A stretch of DNA of 61,805 bases from Prevotella sp. (GCA_016286995.1 JAEEVA010000016.1:1-61805); one strand, 5' to 3'. Numbered from the stretch's first letter, positions 8,407-16,512 are shown. Translations and numbers: made by a program. The notes: generated from the sequence alone by a model not told the origin.

Positions 8407-9660
8407 TTACCAGCCGTAGCGGCTCCAGTTCATAACGTTGTTCCATTCGAAGTTGTTGGCGTACTTGTTGTACTGGAAATCACCGTAGGTATAGCCTTTG
8501 CCTTCTTTGGGTAAATACATGCTGACACAGCCATAGGGCAGTTTGTCATCGAACGTGTCGAAGGCTGCGACGAGATTGTAGCTGCCGCTGGAACCGTCGT
8601 AGATGGTCATCCATTTCATGGACATGCGATAGTAGGGCACGGCCTGCTGGAACGAACTTTCCCACTGTTTGAAGACGTCGGCAGGAGCCAGGCGGTTGAT
8701 GACGGCACGCATGTCGTACATCAGCGGTGCGTCGTAGCCCCAATAGAAGGCTATGCCCGAGAAGTCGGGTGAGTCAGGACACTGCGGATAGCCGCCGGTA
8801 GTCTGGTCGATGGCATCCCGCGTTTTGGCGCACAGATCTATGATATAGCGCGTGTCAACGACCGACAGCGGCACGCTGTAGCCATTGAGATACGACGACT
8901 TGAAGGCCTGCAGGTAGTAGTCGAAGTAGGCGTCGATGATACCCTTGTACATATTGGCATCGCTCTTGAACAGGTGCGGCATCACCTTGTCGTACGGCGC
9001 ACCGTTGCCAGGAATCTCGGCAGGCGAGCCTATCAGGTATTCCGTAGCGTCGCGCAGTTCGTAGGCCACCTCGGCACACATCATGTTACAACAGTCGGCA
9101 AAGATGTACTTCATCTTCGGCAGACTCTTCAGCGCCTTGGCCATCTGTGTGATGTTCATCCACTTGTAGTCATCCAGACCGTAGGCACGTCGAGGTACTC
9201 GGCTGGCACTGCGTGTCTGAGCTATCGTGTCAGTAGATACCGCCCAGCCACAGGCATGTCCCCACAGCACCAGGGCGTATTCGTGAGCCGGAGCGAGTGA
9301 TGTCATGCGCTGCAGGACAGCCGTAAACTGCTCAGGGTCAGAGGCGTAGAAGTCGCTGGTGAACTTATAGAGCGTGTCGACGGGCTGATTCTGGTTGTTG
9401 GTGATTTTGGCGATGAAGGGCTTCTCCTTGCCCGACTTGCGGTCGACGAAGACGAGCAGGTTGTTGCGATTGGGAATCTGGTTGGCAGCGGCCTTCATCT
9501 CGTTAATGTCGTCCTGGGCATACGCCGACAGGTCGTTGTCACCGGACATATAAACCATCACGGTACGCTGGGCCATGGGGTCGAGCGGTTCGTCATTCTC
9601 GCTCTTGCTACAGGCTGCGAACAGCAGCACCGTGCTAATCAAAGGCAATAAATATTTCAT
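8407..9660 (-). CDS. clostripain-like (C11) cysteine peptidase, lipoprotein
   Basis: The 417-residue product begins with a lipoprotein signal (lipobox LFAAC, Cys17), so it is probably anchored in the outer or inner membrane facing outward. The C11 fold is recognised by VMVYMSGDNDL, the catalytic His135 in LWGHACGW, and the catalytic Cys in FADCCNMM. Cys191 matches the family position DxC, and Cys190 beside it is unusual. These peptidases are abundant in gut Bacteroidales and cleave after basic residues in characterised members. The gene is monocistronic and divergent from the GH25 gene, with a TACCTTTG box (9681-9688, minus strand) 21 bases upstream of its start. Confidence 0.93.
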   Translation of the reverse strand: MKYLLPLISTVLLFAACSKSENDEPLDPMAQRTVMVYMSGDNDLSAYAQDDINEMKAAANQIPNRNNLLVFVDRKSGKEKPFIAKITNNQNQPVDTLYKFTSDFYASDPEQFTAVLQRMTSLAPAHEYALVLWGHACGWAVSTDTIAQTRSASRVPRRAYGLDDYKWMNITQMAKALKSLPKMKYIFADCCNMMCAEVAYELRDATEYLIGSPAEIPGNGAPYDKVMPHLFKSDANMYKGIIDAYFDYYLQAFKSSYLNGYSVPLSVVDTRYIIDLCAKTRDAIDQTTGGYPQCPDSPDFSGIAFYWGYDAPLMYDMRAVINRLAPADVFKQWESSFQQAVPYYRMSMKWMTIYDGSSGSYNLVAAFDTFDDKLPYGCVSMYLPKEGKGYTYGDFQYNKYANNFEWNNVMNWSRYGW

Positions 9661-9680
9661 TCTTCTTATTATTTTTCGTG

Positions 9681-9717
9681 CAAAGGTACAATATTTTTTT
9701 ATTTTTTTGTAACTTTG
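9681..9717. promoter_or_regulatory. divergent promoters, C11 peptidase and GH25 lysozyme
   Basis: The minus strand carries TACCTTTG at 9681-9688 and the plus strand TAACTTTG at 9710-9717, back to back with 21 bases between them. Neither has a clear TTTG -33 box because the gap is mostly poly-T. The two promoters may interfere with each other. Confidence 0.6.
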
Positions 9718-9738
9718 CAGGCAAAATATTTGATAACG

Positions 9739-10473
9739 ATGAATAAACTGATTGTCTTAACGACTATATTTACGCTTTTTGTGGTATCTGTGAAAGCCCA
9801 GGATGTTGAGGACACCCTGGTTGTCAGTGAAGTGAAGGTGCCGTCGAACGTCTTATGCGAGGACACCTGTTCACACATTCACGGCATCGACCTCAGCCAC
9901 TATCAGGGGCAGGTGTTCTGGGAAACCGTGGGCGACAACACCAAGATGGCCTACGTCTATCTGAAGGCCACCGAGGGTGGCGACCGCATCGATGCCACCT
10001 TCGAAAGGAATATCGAGCTGGCCCATAAGTACGGCCTGAAGGTGGGTTCCTACCATTTCTACCGTCCGCTGACCGACCAGCAGAAGCAGTTGAAGAACTT
10101 CATGTCGCAATGTCTGCCTGGCGAACAGGACCTCATTCCGATGATTGACATCGAGTCCACCGGCGGCCTGTCTACCGATGTCTTCTGCGATTCGCTGTTC
10201 TACTTTCTCGACCTCGTGGAGGAAGCCTACCACCAGAAGCCGCTGCTCTACACTTTCCGCAACTTCTACAACAAGCACCTGCAGGGGAAGATTGACGACT
10301 ACAAGCTGATGGTGGCCATGTATACCGACGAGCCTCCCATACTGGCCGACGACCGCGACTACACCATGTGGCAGTATTCTGCTAAGGGTCGCATTGTGGG
10401 CATCAACGGCTATGTTGACAAGAGTCGCTTCATGGGTAACCACACCCTCCGTGAAATCCGGTTCAGGCACTGA
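9739..10473 (+). CDS. GH25 family lysozyme (secreted)
   Basis: The ATG at 9739 gives a 244-residue protein with a signal peptide ending VKAQ (residue 21). An earlier TTG-initiated frame (9715) begins within the promoter and is rejected. The GH25 muramidase core shows GIDLSHYQG (catalytic Asp51), YLKATEG, SYHFYRP, PMIDIES (Asp137 and Glu139) and MWQYSAKG. It should cleave the MurNAc-GlcNAc bond of peptidoglycan in the periplasm or outside the cell. It could act in wall turnover or against competitors; the context does not decide. No immunity-like gene is adjacent. Confidence 0.94.
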   Translation: MNKLIVLTTIFTLFVVSVKAQDVEDTLVVSEVKVPSNVLCEDTCSHIHGIDLSHYQGQVFWETVGDNTKMAYVYLKATEGGDRIDATFERNIELAHKYGLKVGSYHFYRPLTDQQKQLKNFMSQCLPGEQDLIPMIDIESTGGLSTDVFCDSLFYFLDLVEEAYHQKPLLYTFRNFYNKHLQGKIDDYKLMVAMYTDEPPILADDRDYTMWQYSAKGRIVGINGYVDKSRFMGNHTLREIRFRH

Positions 10474-10502
10474 CACTTTCTTGAAAAATAATTGGCGAAA
10501 TC

Positions 10503-10534
10503 TTTGCATTTTCGCCATTTTTTTTGTATCTTTG
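10503..10534 (+). promoter_or_regulatory. promoter facing a gene-free region
   Basis: TTTG at 10503-10506, a 20-base spacer and TATCTTTG at 10527-10534 form a near-consensus promoter. The next credible plus-strand coding start is almost 900 bp away, so this promoter probably drives a non-coding transcript. Confidence 0.75.
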
Positions 10535-10539
10535 CATCA

Positions 10540-10810
10540 GGAAAGGTTGGTGAGCACTTTTCGCTTTCAAACTGAAACTACCATCCAAAATGCATGCCGA
10601 CCCTTCGCTCCGCATATACCGAGTGCCCGCTCCACGATTGTGGGGTGGGCGCTCTGCATTTGTTGAGCGGTCGCCCTGCATGACTTTCCTGCCTGTAAAC
10701 CCATAGTTTCCTCCGTGCAAACCTGTCGTTTCCTCCGTCCTCTCAACCCGCCCGCTCCGTCCTCTCACCACGCCTGCTCCGTGCAGACGAGGTTCCCGTC
10801 TTTGTTTTTT
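10540..10810 (+). ncRNA. candidate structured non-coding RNA
   Basis: A GC-rich 270-base stretch with no conserved ORF lies between a good promoter and a terminator-like hairpin. Possible hairpins are GCCC/GGGC enclosing CCAC-GATT-GTGG (10625-10650) and GGGCG/CGCCC enclosing CTC/GAG (10647-10676). The distal half repeats TTTCCTCCGT twice, GCTCCGT and CCGTCCTCTC. I did not find the hallmarks of tmRNA, RNase P, SRP or 6S RNA. The call rests on promoter, terminator and structure only. Confidence 0.4.
10785..10810 (+). terminator. terminator of the candidate ncRNA
   Basis: AGACG (10785-10789) pairs with CGTCT (10797-10801) and is followed by TTGTTTTTT. The stem is short but the U-tract is good. 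Confidence 0.5.
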
Positions 10811-10981
10811 ATCACGAATTAGAGAATTAGAGAATTTTTATTTAGAGAGTGCATCTAAAGATGCTTTGAATTTAGAGAATTGGTGACGCACAGCCTCATC
10901 TCTACATTCCAGATCGCTTGCGACCTCATTCTGACAAGCAGCACCCAATAAAAATTCTCTAATTCTCTAATTCTTGATAAA
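10808..10981. mobile_element. MITE-like element with 32-35 bp terminal inverted repeats
   Basis: The left end (10811-10842) and the right end (10947-10978) are inverted copies matching at 31 of 32 positions; a further three bases on each side also match. Each arm holds AATTAGAG words in tandem. The interior of about 100 bp has no ORF. Size and ends fit a miniature inverted-repeat element. No clear target duplication was seen. The left end begins exactly at the preceding U-tract. Confidence 0.65.
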
Positions 10982-11325
10982 TATAAGAAAAAGTGATGAA
11001 GTAAAAGGGTCGTGATAAAATTGTATTTCTTGTAATTTCTGGATCATTTCTGGCCATTTCTTTCTCCCCCCTAAAAATAGTGGCCATTATGGCCATTTCT
11101 TTCCATCACCCCCCGAGATTGGGGTATACAAGGGGTATATGTGGGGTACTTAAATTTAACATGATTACCCCTGCTAACTTATTGTTTAACAGTTGTTTAT
11201 CTCGTTTGGGGCACTTGGGGTATATATTTTCTATTGTTTGACGTATATAGAGCTGTTTTTTAGGTCGACAAAAAGGTACAGAAGTATGGCGTCCCAATCG
11301 GAAATGAAAATAAATCCTAATTTAT
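10982..11325. other. gene-free stretch before the transposase
   Basis: No credible gene is present. TGGCCATTTCTTTC occurs twice (near 11051 and 11089). Three 11-bp units begin GGGGTA at 11121, 11132 and 11143, with a further GGGGTATAT near 11217. A CCCC-GAGATT-GGGG hairpin (about 11111-11124) overlaps the first unit. Such GGGG-headed palindromic pieces are what RAYT transposases recognise in other bacteria, but a functional link here is only a guess. Confidence 0.4.
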
Positions 11326-11356
11326 TTTGCATTTCGTTCGGTTTGCACTACCTTTG
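11326..11356 (+). promoter_or_regulatory. promoter of the Y1 transposase gene
   Basis: TTTG at 11326-11329, a 19-base spacer and TACCTTTG at 11349-11356 match the consensus exactly, 62 bases before the preferred ATG. Confidence 0.8.
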
Positions 11357-11418
11357 AAGCGTCAAATTAAAATGAAGGAAATGTGATAAAAGACATCAGA
11401 AAACCGACAATGCACAAT

Positions 11419-12654
11419 ATGAAGCGGCGTAGTAAAACGCACGACTACAGCCGCAGCGGCTATTATCATATCACCATTAGCGTGACTAAGGCACTTCATC
11501 AGCCGCTTGGACAGATGGCCGGACGGCTTGACAAGCAGGACGGCGATAGCGATGCACCGCATGTGCAACTCTCTGCTATTGGACACATGGTGGAGCGAGA
11601 ATTGCGCGATAGCATCCATGCATGCTATCCCATGCTGGAAGTGATGGATTACGTGATCATGCCCGAACATATACATTTCCTGTTGGCAGCACATAGAAAC
11701 ATCGTTTCGAAGAGCGGGAAACCAACGCATTTAGGGCATGTCATTGCCGGCTTCAAATACGGATGCAATATGCGCTATTGGGAAATGACGGGAATGATAG
11801 CACCCGCTGCCGCTGCCCCCCAAGCGGCGGAAGGCGCGGCAAATGCCCTGGCGGCAAATGCCCTGGCGGCAAATATCCTGGCGACAGAATCGCCAGGCAC
11901 TCGAGGCGCCTCCACAGTGCTTGGCGCTACCGTCGCCAAGCCTGCTACCGTCGCCAAGCCTGCTGCCGCCGCCAAGCCCGCTGCTCCCGCCAAGCCCGCT
12001 ACCGCCGCCAAGCCTGCTGCCGCCGCCAAGCCCGCTGCTCCCGCCAAGCCCGGCCTGCCGCCCCTCTTCGATGCCGGCTATTGCGACGTGATGCCCATCG
12101 ACGAAGCGCAGCTCGCCACCCAGCGGGCCTATATTCGCGCCAATCCGCGCAGCCGCCTGCTCCGAACCACCAACCGCGCATGGCTCCAGCCACAGCGCCA
12201 CACCGTCAATACGGCCGTGAGCCTCCCTGCCCTAAACGGCTACCTGCAGCGCGAATGCCCCCGACAGGTGACACCTGACAGCTTCGCTGCGATAACCCGG
12301 CGTCTGCTGCAAAAGGATGGCTACGTGTTTTGCGACAGCTACGGCAATGTCGGGCTTTTGCAACGGCGGCTGCTTCCCGTCGTATGCCACCGCAAGGATG
12401 TCGCCATCTTCCACCAGCAAAAGGCCCAATGCCTTGCCGCTGCAGCATCAGGCGCAGTGCTTGTCTCTGCCCGTATTTCGAAAGGCGAACAAGAGATCAT
12501 GGATGCCGCACTGCTTTCGGGTTTCCCCATCATTCGCATTGAGGATAACGGCTTTCCTGAAATCTATCATCCTTCAGCCCAGCGTATGGACGATTGTGCC
12601 GCCGGCTCTCTGCTGCTGCTGACGCCTTGGGCATATCAGTTCCGCAGCCATTAG
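11419..12654 (+). CDS. Y1 (REP-associated type) transposase with C-terminal DprA-like domain, amber-truncated
   Basis: The N-terminal half is a Y1 HUH transposase of the RAYT/IS200-like class. It begins MKRRSKTHDYSRSGYYHITI, has the metal-binding HUH motif in PEHIHFLL, and the catalytic tyrosine in AYIRANPRSRL. Between these lies a long Ala/Pro/Lys loop coded by two tandem repeats. The C-terminal third (SGAVLVSARISKGEQEIMDA, then EDNGFPEIYHP) resembles the Rossmann region of DprA-like proteins; that is my inference. The frame is open from GTG 11383, with ATGs at 11410 and 11419; the last fits the family start. After TAG 12652-12654 the same frame stays open for 32 sensible codons to TAA 12751, suggesting a recent nonsense mutation. 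Confidence 0.82.
   Translation: MKRRSKTHDYSRSGYYHITISVTKALHQPLGQMAGRLDKQDGDSDAPHVQLSAIGHMVERELRDSIHACYPMLEVMDYVIMPEHIHFLLAAHRNIVSKSGKPTHLGHVIAGFKYGCNMRYWEMTGMIAPAAAAPQAAEGAANALAANALAANILATESPGTRGASTVLGATVAKPATVAKPAAAAKPAAPAKPATAAKPAAAAKPAAPAKPGLPPLFDAGYCDVMPIDEAQLATQRAYIRANPRSRLLRTTNRAWLQPQRHTVNTAVSLPALNGYLQRECPRQVTPDSFAAITRRLLQKDGYVFCDSYGNVGLLQRRLLPVVCHRKDVAIFHQQKAQCLAAAASGAVLVSARISKGEQEIMDAALLSGFPIIRIEDNGFPEIYHPSAQRMDDCAAGSLLLLTPWAYQFRSH
11842..11886 (+). repeat. 15-bp tandem repeat in the transposase gene
   Basis: Three 15-bp units encode NALAA, NALAA and NILAT in frame. They lie in the variable loop between the HUH motif and the catalytic tyrosine. Confidence 0.8.
11929..12054 (+). repeat. 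18-bp tandem repeat encoding xxAKPA units
   Basis: Seven in-frame 18-bp units encode TVAKPA twice, then AAAKPA, APAKPA, TAAKPA, AAAKPA and APAKPG. This is a flexible Ala-Lys-Pro linker. The unit length is a multiple of three, so copy number can change without a frameshift. Confidence 0.9.
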
Positions 12655-12774
12655 GAGGGCGTCACCATCCCTTTCTGCAAGACCATGAACTGCGTCGCTC
12701 AGGCAGTGTGCCGGATGAAGGATGACTGGTGGAAGCAGTCATGCGTTAAATAATGTGACAAAAACGAGTTCTCC

Positions 12775-12806
12775 TTTGGTTCTTTCCCTTCTTATTTGTA
12801 ATTTTG
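12775..12806 (+). promoter_or_regulatory. promoter of the lipoprotein gene
   Basis: TTTG at 12775-12778, a 20-base spacer and TAATTTTG at 12799-12806. The leader to the ATG at 12962 is about 150 bases and contains a direct repeat. Confidence 0.7.
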
Positions 12807-12809
12807 CAT

Positions 12810-12904
12810 CGTCCTTGCATACTGCGAGAACGGGCGGCGCCTCAGCAAAGTTCAAGCATGCTTGGCTTTACGTTCGACTTGCACCGTCCTTGCATACTGC
12901 GAGA
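12810..12904 (+). repeat. 20-bp direct repeat in a 5' leader
   Basis: CGTCCTTGCATACTGCGAGA occurs exactly at 12810-12829 and again at 12885-12904, 75 bp apart. The gap and what follows also share words (GCGGCGCCTCAGC versus GCTCACGCTCAGC). It lies just after the -7 box, so it would be transcribed. Confidence 0.85.
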
Positions 12905-12961
12905 CTGCTCACGCTCAGCCATTGATGCAAGCATCATAAATAAATAAGAATATAACAAGTT

Positions 12962-13792
12962 ATGAGACGATTCCTGCAATGGGTGATGGCCGCAGCCCTG
13001 ATATGCGGCACAAGTGTGTTTATGTCCTCATGCTCGAAGGACGACGATAATCCTGTGAATAGATATCGGCTGGTACAGCGTAAGGATGTCTACGCAGATA
13101 CTGACAAGTATCACATCAACCATTACAGCTACGACGACCAGGGCCGCCTGGCATCGTTTGTCAGATATGGCTATAATACTGAGTGGGGTGACATCATAGA
13201 AGCGAATTATACCTATACCTATGGCGACCACTACATTAAAGAATATGGAAAAGAGGGTTATGACTATTATACGCTAAACGACGACGGGCTGATCGTCAAG
13301 CATGAGAGTATCAGAGTGACGGATGGCGTAGAAAGTGCTACCGCTGTTATCTATTATCAATACGACAACGGGAGAATAACATCGTACAGCGAAAATGAAC
13401 CATCGGTGAAGTATCTCTTCCATTGGAAAGACGGCGACCTGATGTCCTACGGTATAGAAGAACGGGATGATGCCGTGGACGTGACAGAGTATACTTGGTC
13501 GGCACTAACGGTAGACCACGGCTACAGAGAACCTCCTTTGACAGTGATGAGGGAGCCGTTGTACATGATGGGTTACTATGGCAAGGCGTCGAAGCACCTC
13601 GAATCACATAAAAAGAAAACAGGCAATAATGCCTACATGTCCTTATTATATGATTACGATTATACTTACACCATTGACAAGGGACATATCGTAGAGATGG
13701 TGGACAACTATAAAGTAACCACCGAAATGGGAGCGTATAAATCGGAAACAATTAACTCAAAGACTTACACCTTCACCTATGAGGAGTATTAA
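12962..13792 (+). CDS. secreted lipoprotein of unknown function
   Basis: The 276-residue protein has a lipoprotein signal peptide with lipobox FMSSC (Cys24) followed by SKDDDN, the acidic residues common after the lipid cysteine of surface-exposed Bacteroidota lipoproteins. The rest is rich in Tyr and in short YDDQGRL, YTYGDHYI and YDNGRITSY units. These are the RHS/YD-like beta-strand repeats seen in DUF4595-type Bacteroidales lipoproteins. No catalytic motif is visible. It stands alone with its own promoter and lies 31 bp before the metallophosphoesterase gene. Confidence 0.8.
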   Translation: MRRFLQWVMAAALICGTSVFMSSCSKDDDNPVNRYRLVQRKDVYADTDKYHINHYSYDDQGRLASFVRYGYNTEWGDIIEANYTYTYGDHYIKEYGKEGYDYYTLNDDGLIVKHESIRVTDGVESATAVIYYQYDNGRITSYSENEPSVKYLFHWKDGDLMSYGIEERDDAVDVTEYTWSALTVDHGYREPPLTVMREPLYMMGYYGKASKHLESHKKKTGNNAYMSLLYDYDYTYTIDKGHIVEMVDNYKVTTEMGAYKSETINSKTYTFTYEEY

Positions 13793-13823
13793 GACGACCC
13801 TGATTAACGAATAAGATGGAGAT

Positions 13824-14915
13824 ATGTGGATGTTGATTTTCACGCTGTTGCCTTTGTCTGCACTCGCCTATATCGGCTGGCACGTATGGTGCCTGCTGCC
13901 TCTCAGTTGGGTGTGGAAGGTGCTGATAGTGGCGCTGATGACGGGAGCGTTTCTGCTGTTGTTCGCAGGCTTCATGCGTGTGACAGACAGGATGCCGATG
14001 CCATTGGCGATAGCTACCTACGAGATTGGCACGTCGAGCATCATCATACTGCTTTATCTCTTTATGCTTTTCCTGCTACTCGACCTGGGAAGACTGCTGC
14101 ACCTGTTGCCACGTACCTTATTATATAATAATTGGTGGACTGCAGGAGGTATCACCGTTGGCATGTTCGCCCTCTTTTTATATGGCTATCTGCACTATCA
14201 GCACAAGCACCGTGAGGAGATACAGCTTTCCACAGAGAAACGGCTGACCAAACCCCTGAAGATTGTGGCGATGAGTGACCTGCACATCGGCTATCACAAC
14301 CGTCGCAGCGAACTGCACCGTTGGGTGGAGATGATCAACGCCGAGCAACCAGACCTGATTCTCATTGCCGGTGACATCATCGACGGTAGCATGCGCCCTG
14401 TGATAGAACAGCAGATGCACGAGGAGTTCAAACTGCTGAAAGCGCCTGTCTATGCCTGCATCGGTAACCATGAATACTATAGCGGAGAGCCCAGGGCCAG
14501 ACAGTTTTATCAGGAGGCCAACATCCATCTGTTGCAGGATTCCTGTGTCACCGTTGGCGATGTCTGCATCATCGGACGTGATGACCGCACCAACTTCCGT
14601 CGTGATTCGTTAGGCGTGCTGATGCAGAAGGCAGACCGTTCGAAATACTGCATTCTGCTCGACCACCAACCCTATCATCTGGATCAGGCTGAGCGTCAGC
14701 AGATTGACTTCCAGTTCAGTGGTCACACGCATCACGGACAGGTGTGGCCCATCTCGTGGATTACGGAACATGTCTACGAATGTGCTTTCGGCCCTTACCA
14801 GCGAGGCAATACACACTATTATGTTAGCAGCGGACTGGGCATCTGGGGCGGCAAGTTCCGTATCGGCACCCGCTCAGAATATGTCGTCATAACGCTGACA
14901 GCTGTTAGCCGTTAG
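13824..14915 (+). CDS. membrane-bound calcineurin-like metallophosphoesterase
   Basis: The first 125 residues form about four membrane helices. The rest is a metallophosphoesterase domain with all metal-binding motifs: SDLH (151-154), GDIID (183-187), GNHE (214-217) and GHTHHGQ (about 297). It resembles YkuE/YaeI-type enzymes, which act on phosphodiester lipids or other envelope substrates; the true substrate cannot be read from sequence. The final codons (AVSR and TAG) fall in the start of a heptamer array, so the original C-terminus may have been replaced. Confidence 0.9.
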   Translation: MWMLIFTLLPLSALAYIGWHVWCLLPLSWVWKVLIVALMTGAFLLLFAGFMRVTDRMPMPLAIATYEIGTSSIIILLYLFMLFLLLDLGRLLHLLPRTLLYNNWWTAGGITVGMFALFLYGYLHYQHKHREEIQLSTEKRLTKPLKIVAMSDLHIGYHNRRSELHRWVEMINAEQPDLILIAGDIIDGSMRPVIEQQMHEEFKLLKAPVYACIGNHEYYSGEPRARQFYQEANIHLLQDSCVTVGDVCIIGRDDRTNFRRDSLGVLMQKADRSKYCILLDHQPYHLDQAERQQIDFQFSGHTHHGQVWPISWITEHVYECAFGPYQRGNTHYYVSSGLGIWGGKFRIGTRSEYVVITLTAVSR

Positions 14916-14994
14916 CAGTTAGCTGTTAGCAGTTAGCTGTTAGCAGTTAGCTGTTAGCAGTTGGCAGTTAGCCAAAAGCCAAAAGCTAAAAGCC
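14904..14994. repeat. thirteen heptamer units after the phosphoesterase gene
   Basis: Ten GTTAGCN-type units (GTTAGCC, then GTTAGCA and GTTAGCT in alternation, with one GTTGGCA and a final GTTAGCC; 14904-14973) are followed by AAAAGCC, AAAAGCT and AAAAGCC (14974-14994). The stop codon of the upstream gene is in the second unit. The array abuts the truncated reading frame that follows. Confidence 0.9.
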
Positions 14995-16268
14995 ACTCAG
15001 CTAACGAGGGTGTATGGTCTGGCACAGGAAACACTGCTACATGGGTAGTGGAAGACGGTGGTACTGCCGATGCATACCTCGACCGTTTAGGCTATAAGCC
15101 TATGGGCGGCAAGAAGGCTAACGTGGCTATCAAGGGCGTATGGAGCAATACTTATAACGATGCTACGGTGGATTATGCCAATGGCGGATTCTCGGTGATG
15201 GTGATGAACCACCTGAAGGGGGCGGCAAACGACGAAAGCAATGACATCTCCATCATCCGTCTGCCCAAGGAGGATACGATGTATGACTACTATGAATTCT
15301 CGCAGACCGGTGCCAATGATGGTGGAACGGATACAAACCTGAGCGATGTGTACAGTAAGGACCGTGCCAAGAACCGCGGTCGTCTGAAGACCGACCTGCT
15401 ACTACCGACATCTGCCCAGAAGACGGAGACACCTGCCAACGTATATTACGGCCAGCGAACGTACACTCGCATACCAATTAAGGAGAGTGAGTTGAACACG
15501 ATGTTGTCTGGCATCAGGGACCATACAGAAACGGTGTCTGCCGGTGCCTCTAACTTAGGCTATTATTTGGTGGAAAACCCGTTCACCTGTGGACTGGATA
15601 TGGATGCGTTCTTTGCAGCGAACACCGGACTGCAACCGAGATACTGGCTGCTTACCGCCACAGGACAGCACTTGGTACAGCGGGCTGCAACTGGCGACTG
15701 GATTAATCTTAGTGGCACATCCTTTGCAGCTAATAATGCCGTGGTGGCTTCCGGACAGGGATTCTTCGTACAGGCAAAAACGGCAGGTCAGGCTACCGAC
15801 ATTACCTTTAATAAGGATATGCAGGTACAGTCGCGCTTTGGCAAGAAGGATAACGGCACCCCCTATACTGTTGTCATTGGAACTCAATATAACGAGAGTA
15901 CCGGCGAGATTGAAGATATTACAGATGTTGTTACTATCTACAACTATGTGCAGGATACTGGTGATGGCAAGGTGTTCCCGCTGAGAGCTCCTACTCGTGG
16001 CGTCCAGACCGTGAGCACTCTGATTCAGGAACAAGCAGCCACAGAAACCCATCTGCAGATCTTCGCAATGGACAGGACTGTTACAGTGTTAGCTTCTACT
16101 GACGAGCCGCTGACGAGTGTGCGCTGCTACGATACCGGTGGTCGTCTGGTACATAGCGCCAGTCCACAGACTGCAACGTACAGCTTTGGCGTGCCGAGTG
16201 CCGGCATCTATGTCATCGATGCACAGACTGGAAACGACCGCAAGACCCTGAAGGTGACAATCAGATAA
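14995..16268 (+). pseudogene. 5'-truncated surface protein with type IX-like C-terminal domain
   Basis: The open frame can be traced back to a TTG at 14961, but its first codons are heptamer repeat. Recognisable protein begins only near NEGVWSGTGNTATW, with no start codon, promoter or signal peptide. The middle (NPFTCGLDMDAFFAAN, YWLLTATGQHLVQ) resembles the C-terminal regions of very large Prevotella-type surface proteins. The last about 75 residues (SVRCYDTGGRLV, AGIYVIDAQ, KTLKVTIR) look like a type A sorting domain for the type IX secretion system. I infer that a rearrangement, with the repeat array at the junction, removed the 5' end. Confidence 0.72.
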
Positions 16269-16341
16269 ATACCGCTTTTGGGGTGAGTAAAGTACAAAAT
16301 GTCGGATAATTCTTAAAAACTGCAAAATAATTGGCTAAATG

Positions 16342-16373
16342 TTTGGTCAATTATTTTTTTCTTCGTACCTTTG
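16342..16373 (+). promoter_or_regulatory. promoter of tRNA-Phe
   Basis: TTTG at 16342-16345, a 20-base spacer and TACCTTTG at 16366-16373. Confidence 0.85.
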
Positions 16374-16415
16374 CACCCGCAAACGAAAGGAAAGCGATCT
16401 TTCAAATGATGAAAT

Positions 16416-16488
16416 GGTGCCTTAGCTCAGTTGGTAGAGCATCGGACTGAAAATCCGTGTGTCCCCGGTTCGATTCCTGGAGGTACCA
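16416..16488 (+). tRNA. tRNA-Phe (GAA)
   Basis: A 73-nt cloverleaf has acceptor GGTGCCT/AGGTACC, D arm GCTC...GAGC, anticodon stem TCGGA/TCCGT around CTGAAAA (anticodon GAA), and T arm CCCGG-TTCGATT-CCTGG. Discriminator A; the next bases are CA, so CCA is not encoded. Confidence 0.96.
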
Positions 16489-16512
16489 CATTTTTTTTCC
16501 TCCTTTCATTAG

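Noticed and set aside
10463..10771. 102-codon minus-strand frame over the candidate ncRNA
   Set aside because: Low-complexity Gly/Arg-rich translation without a start context or family likeness; it crosses the promoter region.
10540..10810. tmRNA, RNase P RNA, SRP RNA or 6S RNA
   Set aside because: I could not find the tRNA-like ends, conserved cores or the GGAAG SRP tetraloop region expected for these, so it was left as an unnamed candidate.
11731..12201. Gly/Leu-rich minus-strand frame opposite the transposase
   Set aside because: It is the reverse reading of the 18-bp tandem repeat; the plus-strand frame has the transposase motifs.
14904..14994. Possible CRISPR array
   Set aside because: Units are 7 bp without spacers and there are no cas genes. 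The same holds for the 18-bp repeat at 11929-12054.
14961..14994. Start of the surface-protein frame at TTG 14961
   Set aside because: These codons are GTTAGC/AAAAGC repeat, with no promoter or signal peptide; the frame is open by chance.
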